Positions 29,149 through 37,694 of a stretch of 39,369 nt of DNA are shown here, piece after piece (positions within the stretch are counted from its first letter, which is position 1; every line of letters begins with the position of its first letter). Below the pieces are notes generated by a model. It worked only from the letters and a program-made list of their open reading frames with translations, ran no database searches and was not told where the DNA came from. The DNA comes from a bacterium (lineage in GTDB: Bacteria; Cyanobacteriota; Sericytochromatia; S15B-MN24; VGJW01): contig JAJXWQ010000033.1 of NCBI GenBank assembly GCA_021781555.1, positions 1 to 39,369 of the forward strand, in the 5' to 3' direction. A program made the translations under genes and the position numbers.

Positions 29149-31896
29149 ATGGATGCTGCGATGACGTCGCTACCACAGACGAGCGGACTGGTCGTGTTTC
29201 CCGGCGAAGTCGCACCTTCGCAGACCCGCGAGCTGGGCGGGAAGGCTACCAATCTCTGGCGCCTGGTCCAGGCGGGGTTCGACGTGCCGACCTGGTTTGC
29301 GGTCGGCGCCGCGGCGCACCGGTTGGCTCGCCCGGCCCTCGCGGACGGCCAAGGAATTCCACCGGTGGTTCGTGAGGCCGTGCTGGAGGCCTTCGAACGG
29401 ATCTTTCGGCGCGACGGCCATTACGTACCGGTCGCGGTGCGCTCCTCGGCCATCGGGGAGGACGGCACGACCACCTCTTTTGCCGGCCAGCTGAAGACCT
29501 ACCTGTACGTGGCCGGTCCCGAGGCCTTCCTCGAGGCCCTGGCCGGATGCTGGGCCTCTGCGGATGCGTCCGGGATCGCCGCCTATCGCCAGGCACACGA
29601 GATCGCCTCTGCGGCGATCGACATGGCCGTCGTCGTCCAGGAGATGGTCGACTCGGAAGTCAGCGGCGTGGCCTTCACGGCCAATCCGATCACCGGAGAT
29701 CGCAGCGAGGTCGTCGTCCGGGCCGCCTTCGGGCTCGGCGAGGGGGTGGTAGCCGACCTGGTAGAGACCGACGGCTACGTGATCCGGGTGCCGGGGCAGG
29801 ACCAGGCCACCGAGTTCGCTGCGGAGATCGCCCACAAGACCGAGCGGGTCGCCCGGGCGGACCGCGGCGGGACCCGCGTCGTACCCGTCGAGGCCGACCT
29901 CCGGGACCGGTCCTGCCTCGCGGACGGCCAGGTGCGGGAGCTGGCCCGGACGGCCCGGGCGATCGAGGCCGCGTTCGGCTCGCCGCAGGATATCGAGTGG
30001 GCCTATGCCGGGGGTCGCCTGCACGTGTTGCAGGCCCGGCCGATCACCGTGCTGGGCGCCCAGACGGGTGGCCTTGCCGGGAGCTCAGAGCGACCGGAGG
30101 CCTCCCTTGCGAGCGGCGCTCTGCGCCAGATCGTCTGGGACAACTCCAACATCATCGAATCGTACTCGGGCGTCACCAGCGCGCTGACCTTCAGCTTCGC
30201 CCAGAACGCCTACGAAATCGTGTACCGACAGGTCTGTGAGCTGCTGGGCGTCTCACCGCGGGTCCTGGTCGCCAGCACGGCCGTGTTCCGCAACATGCTC
30301 GGCCTGATGAAGGGCCGCGTGTACTACAACCTGCAGAACTGGTACAAGGTCGTCTCGTTGCTCCCCGGATTCGAGGCCAACCGCGCCTTCATGGAGCAGA
30401 TGATGGGCGTCAAGGACTCGGTAGCGTCGACCCGCGCTCAGACCCGGGCTGGCTTCGTCGACCGGATCGGCCCGCTGCTCCATGTCGGGCTGCGCGTGAT
30501 CACCAACTTCCTCACGCTCGATCGTCAGGTCGCGGGGTTCATGCAGTCCTTCGAAGCGACCTATCAGGCCCAGAGCCGGCAAGACCTCTCCCGGATGAGC
30601 CCGCACGAAATCGTCGAGATGTACGACCTGCTCGAAAAGGACGTGCTGCGCAACTGGAAGGCCCCGATCCTGACCGACATCGCCGCGATGGTCTTCTACG
30701 GGGTCCTGCGCAAGCTGGTGGGGGCCTGGTGCCCCGAAGCGGGCGACAGCCTGCAGAACGATCTGCTGTGCGGCGAGGGTGGCATCGAGTCGACCGAGCC
30801 CACCAAAGCCCTGCTGCGGATGGCGATCTCCATCAAGGCGGACCCCGCGCTCGAGGCCGAGTTCCAGTCCCTGCCGCCCCCGGAGGCCGACCGCTGGCTA
30901 CGGGGCGACCTGGAGGCCCGGGGCAGCAAGGCCATGCTGGCTGCGGCCATGCGGGAGTTTCTCGATCGATTCGGATTCCGGTGCATGAACGAGCTCAAGC
31001 TCGAAGAGCCGAGCCTGCGCGACGATCCGACCTTCGCCTACGTGACGATCTCGAACTACCTGCGGCAGGGCGAACTCGATATCGCGGCCATCGAGGCCGC
31101 CGAACGGCGGATTCGCCAGGACGCCGAGCGGCGAGCCGCCGGGGCCCTGCGCGGCCATCCGATCCGGCACCAGGTCTTCGCCTGGGTGCTCGCCAACGCC
31201 CGCAAGGCGGTCAAGAACCGAGAGAACCTGCGTTTCGCCAGGACCAAGATCTTCGGCCTCTGCCGCGAGATGTTCAACGCCCTCGGTGCGAAGCTGGCCG
31301 CGGCCGGACAGCTTCGCACCGCCCGGGATATCTACCACCTGACCGTGCCCGAGATCATCGGCTTCGTCGAGGGCCGCTCGACCTGCACGAACCTCCGGGC
31401 CCTGGCCGAGCTTCGCAGCGCGGAGTTCGACCGCTACCGGGGCGAGGACATTCCCGATCGGTTCACCACGACGGGCATCCCGTACCTCGACCTGCCCCAG
31501 GAGCCAGCCCCGGCCGGGCCCGGAGAAGATTCCGGGGTGCTGTCGGGGACGAGTTGCTGCCCGGGCCGGGTGAAGAAGGCCGTACGGGTCATTCTCTCGC
31601 CGCGGGACGACATGCGCCTTGATGGCCAGATCCTCGTCGCGGAGCGCACGGACCCAGGCTGGGTTCCGCTCTATCCCTCGGCAGCCGGGCTTCTCATCGA
31701 GCGGGGTAGTATCCTGTCGCACTCGGCGATCGTGGCGCGGGAACTGGGTATACCCGCCATCGTCGGCATCAAGGGGCTCACACGTAGGGTTCATGATGGC
31801 CAGGTCGTCGACATGGACGCGCGGGCCGGGAAGGTCTACCTCGAGGCTCCGGCCCCTGACTCCGCCCCGCTGCGTGACGCGGCTTGGCAAGGATAG
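29149..31896 (+). CDS. PEP-synthase/rifampin-phosphotransferase-like dikinase
   Basis: The 915-residue protein has three parts. Residues about 20-305 are the ATP-grasp PPDK N-domain: GGKATNLWRLVQAGFDVP, VAVRSSAIGEDG, VVQEMVDSEVSGVAFTANP and LHVLQARPIT. Residues about 325-800 are a long helical domain beginning WDNSNIIESYSGVTSALTFS. Residues about 825-910 are the swivelling phosphohistidine domain, with the likely catalytic His858 in SILSHSAIVARELGIPAIVG. This order matches rifampin phosphotransferases more than PEP synthase, which ends in a PEP-binding barrel that is absent here. It probably splits ATP to AMP, phosphorylates His858 and passes the phosphate to an unknown acceptor bound by the middle domain. 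ATG 29161 is an alternative start. Confidence 0.82.
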   Translation: MDAAMTSLPQTSGLVVFPGEVAPSQTRELGGKATNLWRLVQAGFDVPTWFAVGAAAHRLARPALADGQGIPPVVREAVLEAFERIFRRDGHYVPVAVRSSAIGEDGTTTSFAGQLKTYLYVAGPEAFLEALAGCWASADASGIAAYRQAHEIASAAIDMAVVVQEMVDSEVSGVAFTANPITGDRSEVVVRAAFGLGEGVVADLVETDGYVIRVPGQDQATEFAAEIAHKTERVARADRGGTRVVPVEADLRDRSCLADGQVRELARTARAIEAAFGSPQDIEWAYAGGRLHVLQARPITVLGAQTGGLAGSSERPEASLASGALRQIVWDNSNIIESYSGVTSALTFSFAQNAYEIVYRQVCELLGVSPRVLVASTAVFRNMLGLMKGRVYYNLQNWYKVVSLLPGFEANRAFMEQMMGVKDSVASTRAQTRAGFVDRIGPLLHVGLRVITNFLTLDRQVAGFMQSFEATYQAQSRQDLSRMSPHEIVEMYDLLEKDVLRNWKAPILTDIAAMVFYGVLRKLVGAWCPEAGDSLQNDLLCGEGGIESTEPTKALLRMAISIKADPALEAEFQSLPPPEADRWLRGDLEARGSKAMLAAAMREFLDRFGFRCMNELKLEEPSLRDDPTFAYVTISNYLRQGELDIAAIEAAERRIRQDAERRAAGALRGHPIRHQVFAWVLANARKAVKNRENLRFARTKIFGLCREMFNALGAKLAAAGQLRTARDIYHLTVPEIIGFVEGRSTCTNLRALAELRSAEFDRYRGEDIPDRFTTTGIPYLDLPQEPAPAGPGEDSGVLSGTSCCPGRVKKAVRVILSPRDDMRLDGQILVAERTDPGWVPLYPSAAGLLIERGSILSHSAIVARELGIPAIVGIKGLTRRVHDGQVVDMDARAGKVYLEAPAPDSAPLRDAAWQG

Positions 31897-31940
31897 GTCG
31901 GTTGGCACGCGAGCTTGTCAGCAGCGATGCCCGAGGCATC

Positions 31941-33008
31941 ATGTCATTTTTTGGCGATGGCCCGGCTAGCAAGGATTTCGTGGAGTTGCCTTACCGCATC
32001 CACGCCCGGGATCTGCACTGGATTCCCCCGTTTCGGCGCTCCGTGCGAGGCCAGCTGGCGCCCTCCTACCCGTGGTACCGCGCGGGGGTGGCGCGGCACT
32101 TCCTGCTCCCGGGGCGAGGCCGGCTCTCGGCCTTCTGGCTCCCCGAGACGGACGTGGGGTACCTCGGCTCGTTCGAATGCAGCGCGGACCAGACCCTGGC
32201 CAGCGCCCTGCTCGACGCGGGCGCGAGGTGGCTCCGCGAGCGGGGAGTCGCTCACATTCGCGGCCCCGTGACCTTCGACACCTGGCATCCGTATCGCTTC
32301 GTGGTGGAGGGCCACGATCGCCCGCCCTTCCTCCTGGAACCCTACAATCCGCCCTACTATCCCTCGCTCTGGGAAGGGTACGGGTTCCGGCCGGTAGCCA
32401 GCTACGTGTCGATGGAGGCCGGCGATCTGGCCGGCGTGATCGAGCGCCTCGAGCCGTTCCATCGGCGCGCCCTGCGCTCGGGATTCACCTTCCGTAAACT
32501 CGACCTGGCGCGCTTCGACGCCGAACTCGCGCTCATGCATACGCTGAGCCAGGCAAGCTTCGCCGAGGCACAGGGTTTCCATCCGATCTCGCTCGATGGC
32601 TTCCGACGGATCTTCGCGAGCGCTCGCAAGCTGGGTTCCGAGCTCACCGTCATCGCCGAACACCAGGACGGCAGACCCGCGGGCTTTCTGTTCGGCTACC
32701 CGGACCTTTCGGACGCCGTCCGGGCCATGCGCGGGAGCGAGAGCCTGGTGGCAAAGGCTCGCTTTGCCCTTGCCCGGCGGCGCCCGCGGGCCGCGGTGTT
32801 GAAGACGCTGGTCGTGATGCCCTGGGCCCGGGGAACCAGCGTCGGGATGGCGCTGGTTGCAAACCACCTCGGCCTGGCCCACGCGGCCGGGTACGAGACC
32901 TCCATCCACGCACTCATGGCCGAGGAAAATCCGTCGACGCACCTGAGCGCATTCACCGGAGCCAGGCAGCTTCGCCGCTACGCGCTCTACGAGCTCCCTG
33001 GAACATGA
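31941..33008 (+). CDS. GNAT-like acyltransferase
   Basis: The 355-residue protein begins with the signature of a large bacterial GNAT-like family: FVELPYRIHARDLHWIPPFR. A first degenerate acyltransferase half follows (WLRERGVAHIRGPVTFDTWH) and then a second half (LKTLVVMPWARGTSVGMALV, and ALMAEENPSTHLS), where the Val-x-Pro strand and Gly-rich turn resemble the acyl-CoA pyrophosphate loop. It is predicted to transfer an acyl group from acyl-CoA to an amine or hydroxyl; the acceptor is unknown. ATG 31941 has CGAGG just upstream; TTG 31902 with AAGGATAGG is possible. Its stop overlaps the ATG of the ligase gene (ATGA), showing translational coupling. Confidence 0.75.
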   Translation: MSFFGDGPASKDFVELPYRIHARDLHWIPPFRRSVRGQLAPSYPWYRAGVARHFLLPGRGRLSAFWLPETDVGYLGSFECSADQTLASALLDAGARWLRERGVAHIRGPVTFDTWHPYRFVVEGHDRPPFLLEPYNPPYYPSLWEGYGFRPVASYVSMEAGDLAGVIERLEPFHRRALRSGFTFRKLDLARFDAELALMHTLSQASFAEAQGFHPISLDGFRRIFASARKLGSELTVIAEHQDGRPAGFLFGYPDLSDAVRAMRGSESLVAKARFALARRRPRAAVLKTLVVMPWARGTSVGMALVANHLGLAHAAGYETSIHALMAEENPSTHLSAFTGARQLRRYALYELPGT

Positions 33009-34627
33009 TTTCGGAACCATCGCAGCGAGCGACCTCGCACAACCTCATTCATTACCTCGATCGCTGGGCCATCGAGGCCCCCGAGCGTCCCGCGATCGTC
33101 ACGCCGGTGGACCTGGCAGCCAGCTCCCATCGCGTCGTCCGATTCCAGGAGCTGGCGACCGAGGTCGGGTCCCTGGCCGCGGGCCTCCGACGCAGGGGTC
33201 TCCGGCCAGGCGATCGCGTGGTCGTGATGGTACCGATGAGCGCCGAGCTCTACACGCTGATCCTGGCGCTGCTCAAGATCGGCGCGATCACGGTCTTCGT
33301 GGACCCCTGGGTGGGGCTGGCACGCCTTTTGAGCTGCATCCGCCTGGTCGAGCCGGCGGCCTTCGCCGGCCCCTGGATCGTGCAGGCGCTGGCGTCCGGG
33401 TTTGCCGAATTTCGTGGCATCAAGACGCGTCTGATCTCGAGCAAGCGGGGCTGGGGACGACTGGTGGATCCCGGGCAGGCGAACCGACCTGAGATCCCGG
33501 AGACGAGCCCGGTGTCGCCAGACGATACCGCCCTCATCACCTTCACCACCGGCAGTTCGGGCGCCCCCAAGGGGGCCGATCGCACCCACGGATTTCTCGA
33601 CGCCCAGCACCAGGCGCTGTGTGCCGAGATGAAGATCCAGGCCGGCGACGTCGCGATGCCGGCCCTGCCCATCTTCATCCTGAGTAACCTCGCGGCCGGC
33701 GCCACGAGCGTGATCCCGGCCATGCGGCCCAGCCGCCCGTCGGCCGTGGACCCCGATGCGATCCTGCGCCAGATCCGGGCCTTCGGCGTCACCTCTCTGG
33801 TCGGTTCCCCGGCCTTCTTTGCTCCCGTGTGCCGGAGGCTCAGGGAAGAGCAGAGCGTACTGGCGGGGGTCCGGAGCGTTTTCACCGGCGGAGCGGCCGT
33901 CCCGCCAGACCTCATGCGGGATCTGGCCGACCTGCTGCCGGACGGAGATGCATTCATCGGCTACGGCTCGACGGAGGCGGAGCCCGTCGCCCTGATCTCG
34001 GCGCGCGAGGTGCTCGCCGAGACCGGAGCGCGGACGGCTCGAGGCGAAGGCGATTGCGTGGGTCGACCGGCGCATGGGATCGAGCTGAAGATCCTTCGGG
34101 CCAGCGCCGGGCCCGTGGTCGATCCCGACTGGGCCCAGCTCGAGCTACCGGCCGGCCAGATCGGCGAGGTGGTGGTCTCCGGGCGTCAGGTCAATCGCAA
34201 CTACTTCCGCAACGAGGAGGCCGTGAGGCTGAACAAGATCCGCGAGCCGAGCGGCCAGATCTGGCACCGGATGGGCGATCTGGGGTACCGCGACGAACGC
34301 GGGCGGTTGTGGATCGTGGGCCGGATGCACAATTGCGTGAACCGGTCGGGAACCGTCCTCTATCCGGGAATCGTGGAGGCCCTGGCCCAGGCCGAGCCCT
34401 GGGTCGAGCGGGCTGCGCTGGTTGGACTGCCCGACCGCGAACTTGGCCAGCGAGCGGTCGTTGCGGTGGTACCCGCAGCGGCCCCCCGGATCGAAACCCT
34501 GCGGACCAAACTTGCCGACCACGGCATCTTGGTCGATGAGGTGATCCTGCAAAGGCGCATCCCGGTCGACCCCAGGCACAACGCGAAGGTCGACTACGAT
34601 CGGCTCGCTCGCTCCCTGTCACGGTAG
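33005..34627 (+). CDS. OleC-like AMP-dependent fatty acid ligase
   Basis: The 540-residue protein is an ANL-superfamily adenylate-forming enzyme. The P-loop is TFTTGSSGAPKGADRTHGFL, A5 is YGSTEAEP, A7 is GDLGYRDERGRLW, and the A10 lysine is in RIPVDPRHNAKVDY. The block LPIFILSNLAAGATSVIP, then RPSAVDP and GVTSLVGSPAF, is characteristic of the OleC/fatty-acid-ligase branch, whose best-known member turns beta-hydroxy acids into beta-lactones. No OleA, OleB or OleD is next to it, so simple acyl-adenylate or acyl-CoA formation is equally possible. The start codon overlaps the preceding stop (ATGA). An SRPBCC gene follows after 21 bp. Confidence 0.83.
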   Translation: MISEPSQRATSHNLIHYLDRWAIEAPERPAIVTPVDLAASSHRVVRFQELATEVGSLAAGLRRRGLRPGDRVVVMVPMSAELYTLILALLKIGAITVFVDPWVGLARLLSCIRLVEPAAFAGPWIVQALASGFAEFRGIKTRLISSKRGWGRLVDPGQANRPEIPETSPVSPDDTALITFTTGSSGAPKGADRTHGFLDAQHQALCAEMKIQAGDVAMPALPIFILSNLAAGATSVIPAMRPSRPSAVDPDAILRQIRAFGVTSLVGSPAFFAPVCRRLREEQSVLAGVRSVFTGGAAVPPDLMRDLADLLPDGDAFIGYGSTEAEPVALISAREVLAETGARTARGEGDCVGRPAHGIELKILRASAGPVVDPDWAQLELPAGQIGEVVVSGRQVNRNYFRNEEAVRLNKIREPSGQIWHRMGDLGYRDERGRLWIVGRMHNCVNRSGTVLYPGIVEALAQAEPWVERAALVGLPDRELGQRAVVAVVPAAAPRIETLRTKLADHGILVDEVILQRRIPVDPRHNAKVDYDRLARSLSR

Positions 34628-34648
34628 CCTGGACTACAAGGAGGCCCG

Positions 34649-35257
34649 ATGGGCATCTACTGGCGATGGCTCCAGGCCGCGGCGATCATCGTGCTGTTCG
34701 TGCCGGCGGTCTTCCTGGCGATCGGGTTCCTGGGGCCGGAAACGATCGTCAGCCAGGTCCAGCGGAGGGTGGCGGCTCCCCCGGCGCGGGTCTGGGCGAT
34801 CGCGACGGACTGGCGCACGATCACCGCCCGTGGTGGCGCCGGGTCCGGCCTACCGGTCTTCCTGAGCCGGACGGTGGTCGGGGGCGGAGACCCGGTGGCC
34901 GGCAAGGTTCTGCGATATTCCCTGGGGCCCGACCAGGCCTGGAATCAGAAGCTCACGGAGTGGGAACCCGATCGTCGCTATGCCTTCCGAAACGCCGCGG
35001 CTGGCCACCAGGCTCCCCTGCCGGGAAACGTGGCGATGGCGTTCACCTTCAGGCCCACTGCGACAGACTCGACCGAGGTCGGCTTCACGATCACGGTGAC
35101 CAGCCATGGTGCCATCAACAAGGCGCTCGCCCTGGTCCTGGGTGACGGTCTGGGCACGCTGCGAGGCTATCAAGCACTGATCTTGCGCGAGATCGCCTCG
35201 GCGTCGGTTCGCGCCGGGGGGCCTCCCGCCAAGGCTGCCGTCGCCGCAGCCCGCTAG
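34649..35257 (+). CDS. membrane-anchored SRPBCC (START-like) protein
   Basis: The 202-residue protein has one N-terminal membrane helix (LQAAAIIVLFVPAVFLAIGF), then an SRPBCC/polyketide-cyclase-like domain beginning VQRRVAAPPARVWAIATDWR and continuing through LTEWEPDRRYAFRN and STEVGFTITVTSHG. Such domains enclose hydrophobic ligands such as lipids or polyketides, so it may bind or carry the product or intermediate of the upstream enzymes. A perfect AAGGAGG precedes ATG 34649. The TAG stop is the left CTAG of repeat copy 9, shared with the convergent acyl-CoA dehydrogenase's end on the other side. Confidence 0.75.
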   Translation: MGIYWRWLQAAAIIVLFVPAVFLAIGFLGPETIVSQVQRRVAAPPARVWAIATDWRTITARGGAGSGLPVFLSRTVVGGGDPVAGKVLRYSLGPDQAWNQKLTEWEPDRRYAFRNAAAGHQAPLPGNVAMAFTFRPTATDSTEVGFTITVTSHGAINKALALVLGDGLGTLRGYQALILREIASASVRAGGPPAKAAVAAAR

Positions 35258-35309
35258 CGTGCGCCCGGAACGAGTCAAACGGGACCCGTTCACCCGGCCA
35301 AAGACCTAG
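35254..35309 (+). repeat. CTAG element copy 9 (56-bp mini form)
   Basis: Both ends are retained: CTAG (35254-35257) then CGTGCGCCCGG, and AAAGACCTAG with CTAG at 35306-35309. Between them are GAGTCAAACGGG and ACCCGTTCA, so the central stem is kept while the left GTTTGAA region and the core hairpin are deleted. The left CTAG is the stop of the SRPBCC gene (plus strand) and the right CTAG is the stop of the acyl-CoA dehydrogenase gene (minus strand). The element therefore is the entire intergenic space. Confidence 0.82.
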
Positions 35310-36973
35310 CGCCGGATCGCCTGTGGCCTTGCGAGCAGCCCCATGGCCGTCCAGCCCTCCAGGTGCGCATCGACCAGGCGGCGAGCGTGCGCCACCAGGC
35401 TCTCGCGATCCGGATCCATCGCCAGCCCGGCCTCGCCGAGCAAGAGGCAGGCCTCCAGCGCCGGGGCCAGTTTGAAGACCCACTGGCGCGCTGGCACCGT
35501 CCAGTCGTCGCCCTCCAGACCCCGCAGGCCCGCCAGTGCGGACTCGAGCTCGTCGGTGTGCTCGGCCAGGCGCTCGCCCAGGTAGCGATCCGGAGAACGG
35601 GAGAGATTGGCGCGCATGAGGTCGAAGAGCGGCTCGTGGGCGGACTCCTTTTCCACGGCACGGAAGGTGTCCAGAACCAGGATGTTGGTCGTGCCCTCCC
35701 AGATGGGCAAGACCTGCGCATCGCGATAGAAGCAGGAAAGGCGAAAGTCCTCGACATAGCCGTTGCCGCCGAGCATCTCGATGGCCTCGGACGCGCTCCA
35801 GATCGCCCGCTTGGCCGTGAAGAGCTTGAGGACCGGAGTGAGGATCCGTAGCAACGCCCGCTCGGTAGCGTCGTTTGCACCTTCCTCGATGCGCTCGAAT
35901 CGCCCCACGACCTCGAACGCCAGCGCCTGGGCACCGTCAAGCTCGGCGGCCAGAGCGTCGAGCGTGTCGGCGACCATCGGGTACCGGGCGATCGTGCGGC
36001 CAAACGCCTGGCGACCCTCGGCCCAGGCCAGGGCCTCTGCAAAGGCCCGGCTCATGATCGCGACAGCGGCCAATCCGTTGTAAAGGCGCGAAAGGTTGAC
36101 CATGTGGGCCATCTGCTTCCAGCCAGCATCCAGCTGGCCGACCAGGAAGCCCTTGGCCCCCGCAAGCTCGATCTCACCGGTAGCCAGCGATCGGGTTCCG
36201 AGCTTGTCCTTGAGGCGGCGTATCTGGAAGGTGTTGCGGCCATGGTCCGGCAGCGTCCGCGGCACCGCAAAGAGGCCGAGCCCACGCGTCCCTGACCGTG
36301 CCCCATCCGGCCGCGCCAGGACCAGCGCGAGGTCACCGCCCGCGTTGGATGCGAACCATTTCTCCCCATGCAGGCGCCAGGCATCGCCGTCGCGCTGCGC
36401 CCGGGAGTCGATCGCGCCGACGTCCGATCCGCCCTGCCGCTCGGTCAGGAACATCATGGCCGTGTACCGGCCCGAACCCCGCGCCCCCAGGCGCGGGAGG
36501 TAGCGGTCCCGCAGGACCCCATCGCCGTAAGCCGCCAGGACCTGGCCAGCGCCGTCCGTCATGGCCAGGGGGCAGAGCACCCCCTGCTCGTAACGGCCAA
36601 AGGCCAGGCTTCCGGCGGCCGAGATGGTACGGGCGTGGCCGCCCCAGCGCCTGCGCTCTGGAGGATCGTAAAGCATGGAAACGATCCCAAAACGCCCGTA
36701 TGCGAAATCCTCGAGCTGTTGGTAGGAAGGGTGATGGATGACGTCGTGGAGCGGCTCACCGAAACGATCGTGCGTCCGTAGCGTGGGCGGATGGGCGTTG
36801 GCCTCGAAGGACAGAGCGTCGAGCTCGGCCCCCGCCTGATCGATCTCGCCAAGGAAGGCCTGGGCCTGGCGCGCCGACTCCCTGGGCAAGCGCCGCGACA
36901 GGCGGGCGGCAAGAAAGGGATCCCTCGAAATCGCCGGCATGGAACCCATCGGTATAGCAGGCATATGGTCCAT
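35306..36973 (-). CDS. AidB-type acyl-CoA dehydrogenase
   Basis: The 555-residue flavoprotein is of the longer AidB/isovaleryl-CoA dehydrogenase branch: an N-terminal LHDVIHHPSYQQL block, MMFLTERQGGSDVGA (flavin and substrate loop), LGTRSLATGEIEL, EMLGGNGYVEDFRL and IWEGTTNILVLD near the active site. It would dehydrogenate an acyl-CoA at alpha-beta using FAD, or act like AidB in alkylation stress; the branch does not decide. The start is uncertain: ATG 36973 has GGGAG 9 nt upstream that belongs to repeat copy 10; ATGs at 36964, 36949 and 36940 are alternatives. Its stop is the right CTAG of copy 9. Longer frames reaching into copy 10 are artefacts. Confidence 0.87.
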   Translation of the reverse strand: MDHMPAIPMGSMPAISRDPFLAARLSRRLPRESARQAQAFLGEIDQAGAELDALSFEANAHPPTLRTHDRFGEPLHDVIHHPSYQQLEDFAYGRFGIVSMLYDPPERRRWGGHARTISAAGSLAFGRYEQGVLCPLAMTDGAGQVLAAYGDGVLRDRYLPRLGARGSGRYTAMMFLTERQGGSDVGAIDSRAQRDGDAWRLHGEKWFASNAGGDLALVLARPDGARSGTRGLGLFAVPRTLPDHGRNTFQIRRLKDKLGTRSLATGEIELAGAKGFLVGQLDAGWKQMAHMVNLSRLYNGLAAVAIMSRAFAEALAWAEGRQAFGRTIARYPMVADTLDALAAELDGAQALAFEVVGRFERIEEGANDATERALLRILTPVLKLFTAKRAIWSASEAIEMLGGNGYVEDFRLSCFYRDAQVLPIWEGTTNILVLDTFRAVEKESAHEPLFDLMRANLSRSPDRYLGERLAEHTDELESALAGLRGLEGDDWTVPARQWVFKLAPALEACLLLGEAGLAMDPDRESLVAHARRLVDAHLEGWTAMGLLARPQAIRR

Positions 36974-36974
36974 A

Positions 36975-37081
36975 CTAGAGTGCTCCCGGTTTGAATGGAT
37001 CGAGCCCGATGAGTCAAACGGGGCCCGGTTGCGCAGCGAAGCGACCGGCAGAGGGCCCCGTTCAAACTGCAAAAGGCCTAG
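36975..37081 (+). repeat. CTAG element copy 10 (full length, 107 bp)
   Basis: CTAG (36975-36978), AGTGCTCCCG, GTTTGAATGG, ATCG-AGCC-CGAT, the stem, the core, TTCAAAC, TGCAAAAGGC, CTAG (37078-37081). It differs from copy 8 by a one-base deletion after the core. It lies directly upstream of the minus-strand acyl-CoA dehydrogenase start, to which it contributes the Shine-Dalgarno-like GGGAG. Confidence 0.92.
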
Positions 37082-37148
37082 GAGTCTACCGAAGCTAGAT
37101 ACAAGACGTAGGGACTACTACTCAGAACGAGTCTGGTCTGGACGCGAA

Positions 37149-37526
37149 TCAGAGGGGGATCGGCGTCCCCTTTTCGTCCACCGCGACGAACACGCTCTCG
37201 GCGGTCGTGACGACGGCGACCTCACGCGGATCATGCTGGCGCTGGGCCTCGACGCGGATCTGGACGGTGATGCTGGTGCGCCCCCGCTTGATGGTCTGGG
37301 AGTAGAAGCTGACGATATCGCCGACGTAGACGGGCCGCTTGAACACGACCTCACGCATCGCAACCGTCACGAACCGGTGGTCGGTATTCTTGCGAGCTTC
37401 CACCGCTCCCGCCAGATCGATGTAGGACAGGATCACGCCGCCGAAGATGGTGCCGTTCTCGTTGGTGTCCTTGGGAAGCAAGAGAACGCGGATGGCGGGT
37501 TCACCCCGAAAGGTGGCGTCTGGCAT
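37149..37526 (-). CDS. YciA-like acyl-CoA thioesterase (hotdog fold)
   Basis: The 125-residue protein carries the acyl-CoA thioesterase signature [20 protein letters not shown], then IDLAGAVEA, with the catalytic Asp/Asn pair of the YciA family. The strand [20 protein letters not shown] follows, and the tail ends [11 protein letters not shown]. It hydrolyses acyl-CoA to free acid and CoA in the cytoplasm, usually as a hexamer of hotdog folds. AGGA stands upstream of ATG 37526; a start at 37586 would add 20 unconserved residues. Same direction as the acyl-CoA dehydrogenase gene but separated by repeat copy 10. Confidence 0.9.
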   Translation of the reverse strand: MPDATFRGEPAIRVLLLPKDTNENGTIFGGVILSYIDLAGAVEARKNTDHRFVTVAMREVVFKRPVYVGDIVSFYSQTIKRGRTSITVQIRVEAQRQHDPREVAVVTTAESVFVAVDEKGTPIPL

Positions 37527-37694
37527 GAAAGGTCCTGATGCAGGTAAAGAGAGGGGTTCGACGAGAAGAGTAGCAGCTTCGATCAACTTTTTAAAGGTCC
37601 TTTGGCAAGGATTTAATCGACACTTACGATAAGCGTATCAGGCAGGCGCCTGTTTTGATAATTCTGGCGACTCGGCCTCCTCCTGGCCAAGCGC

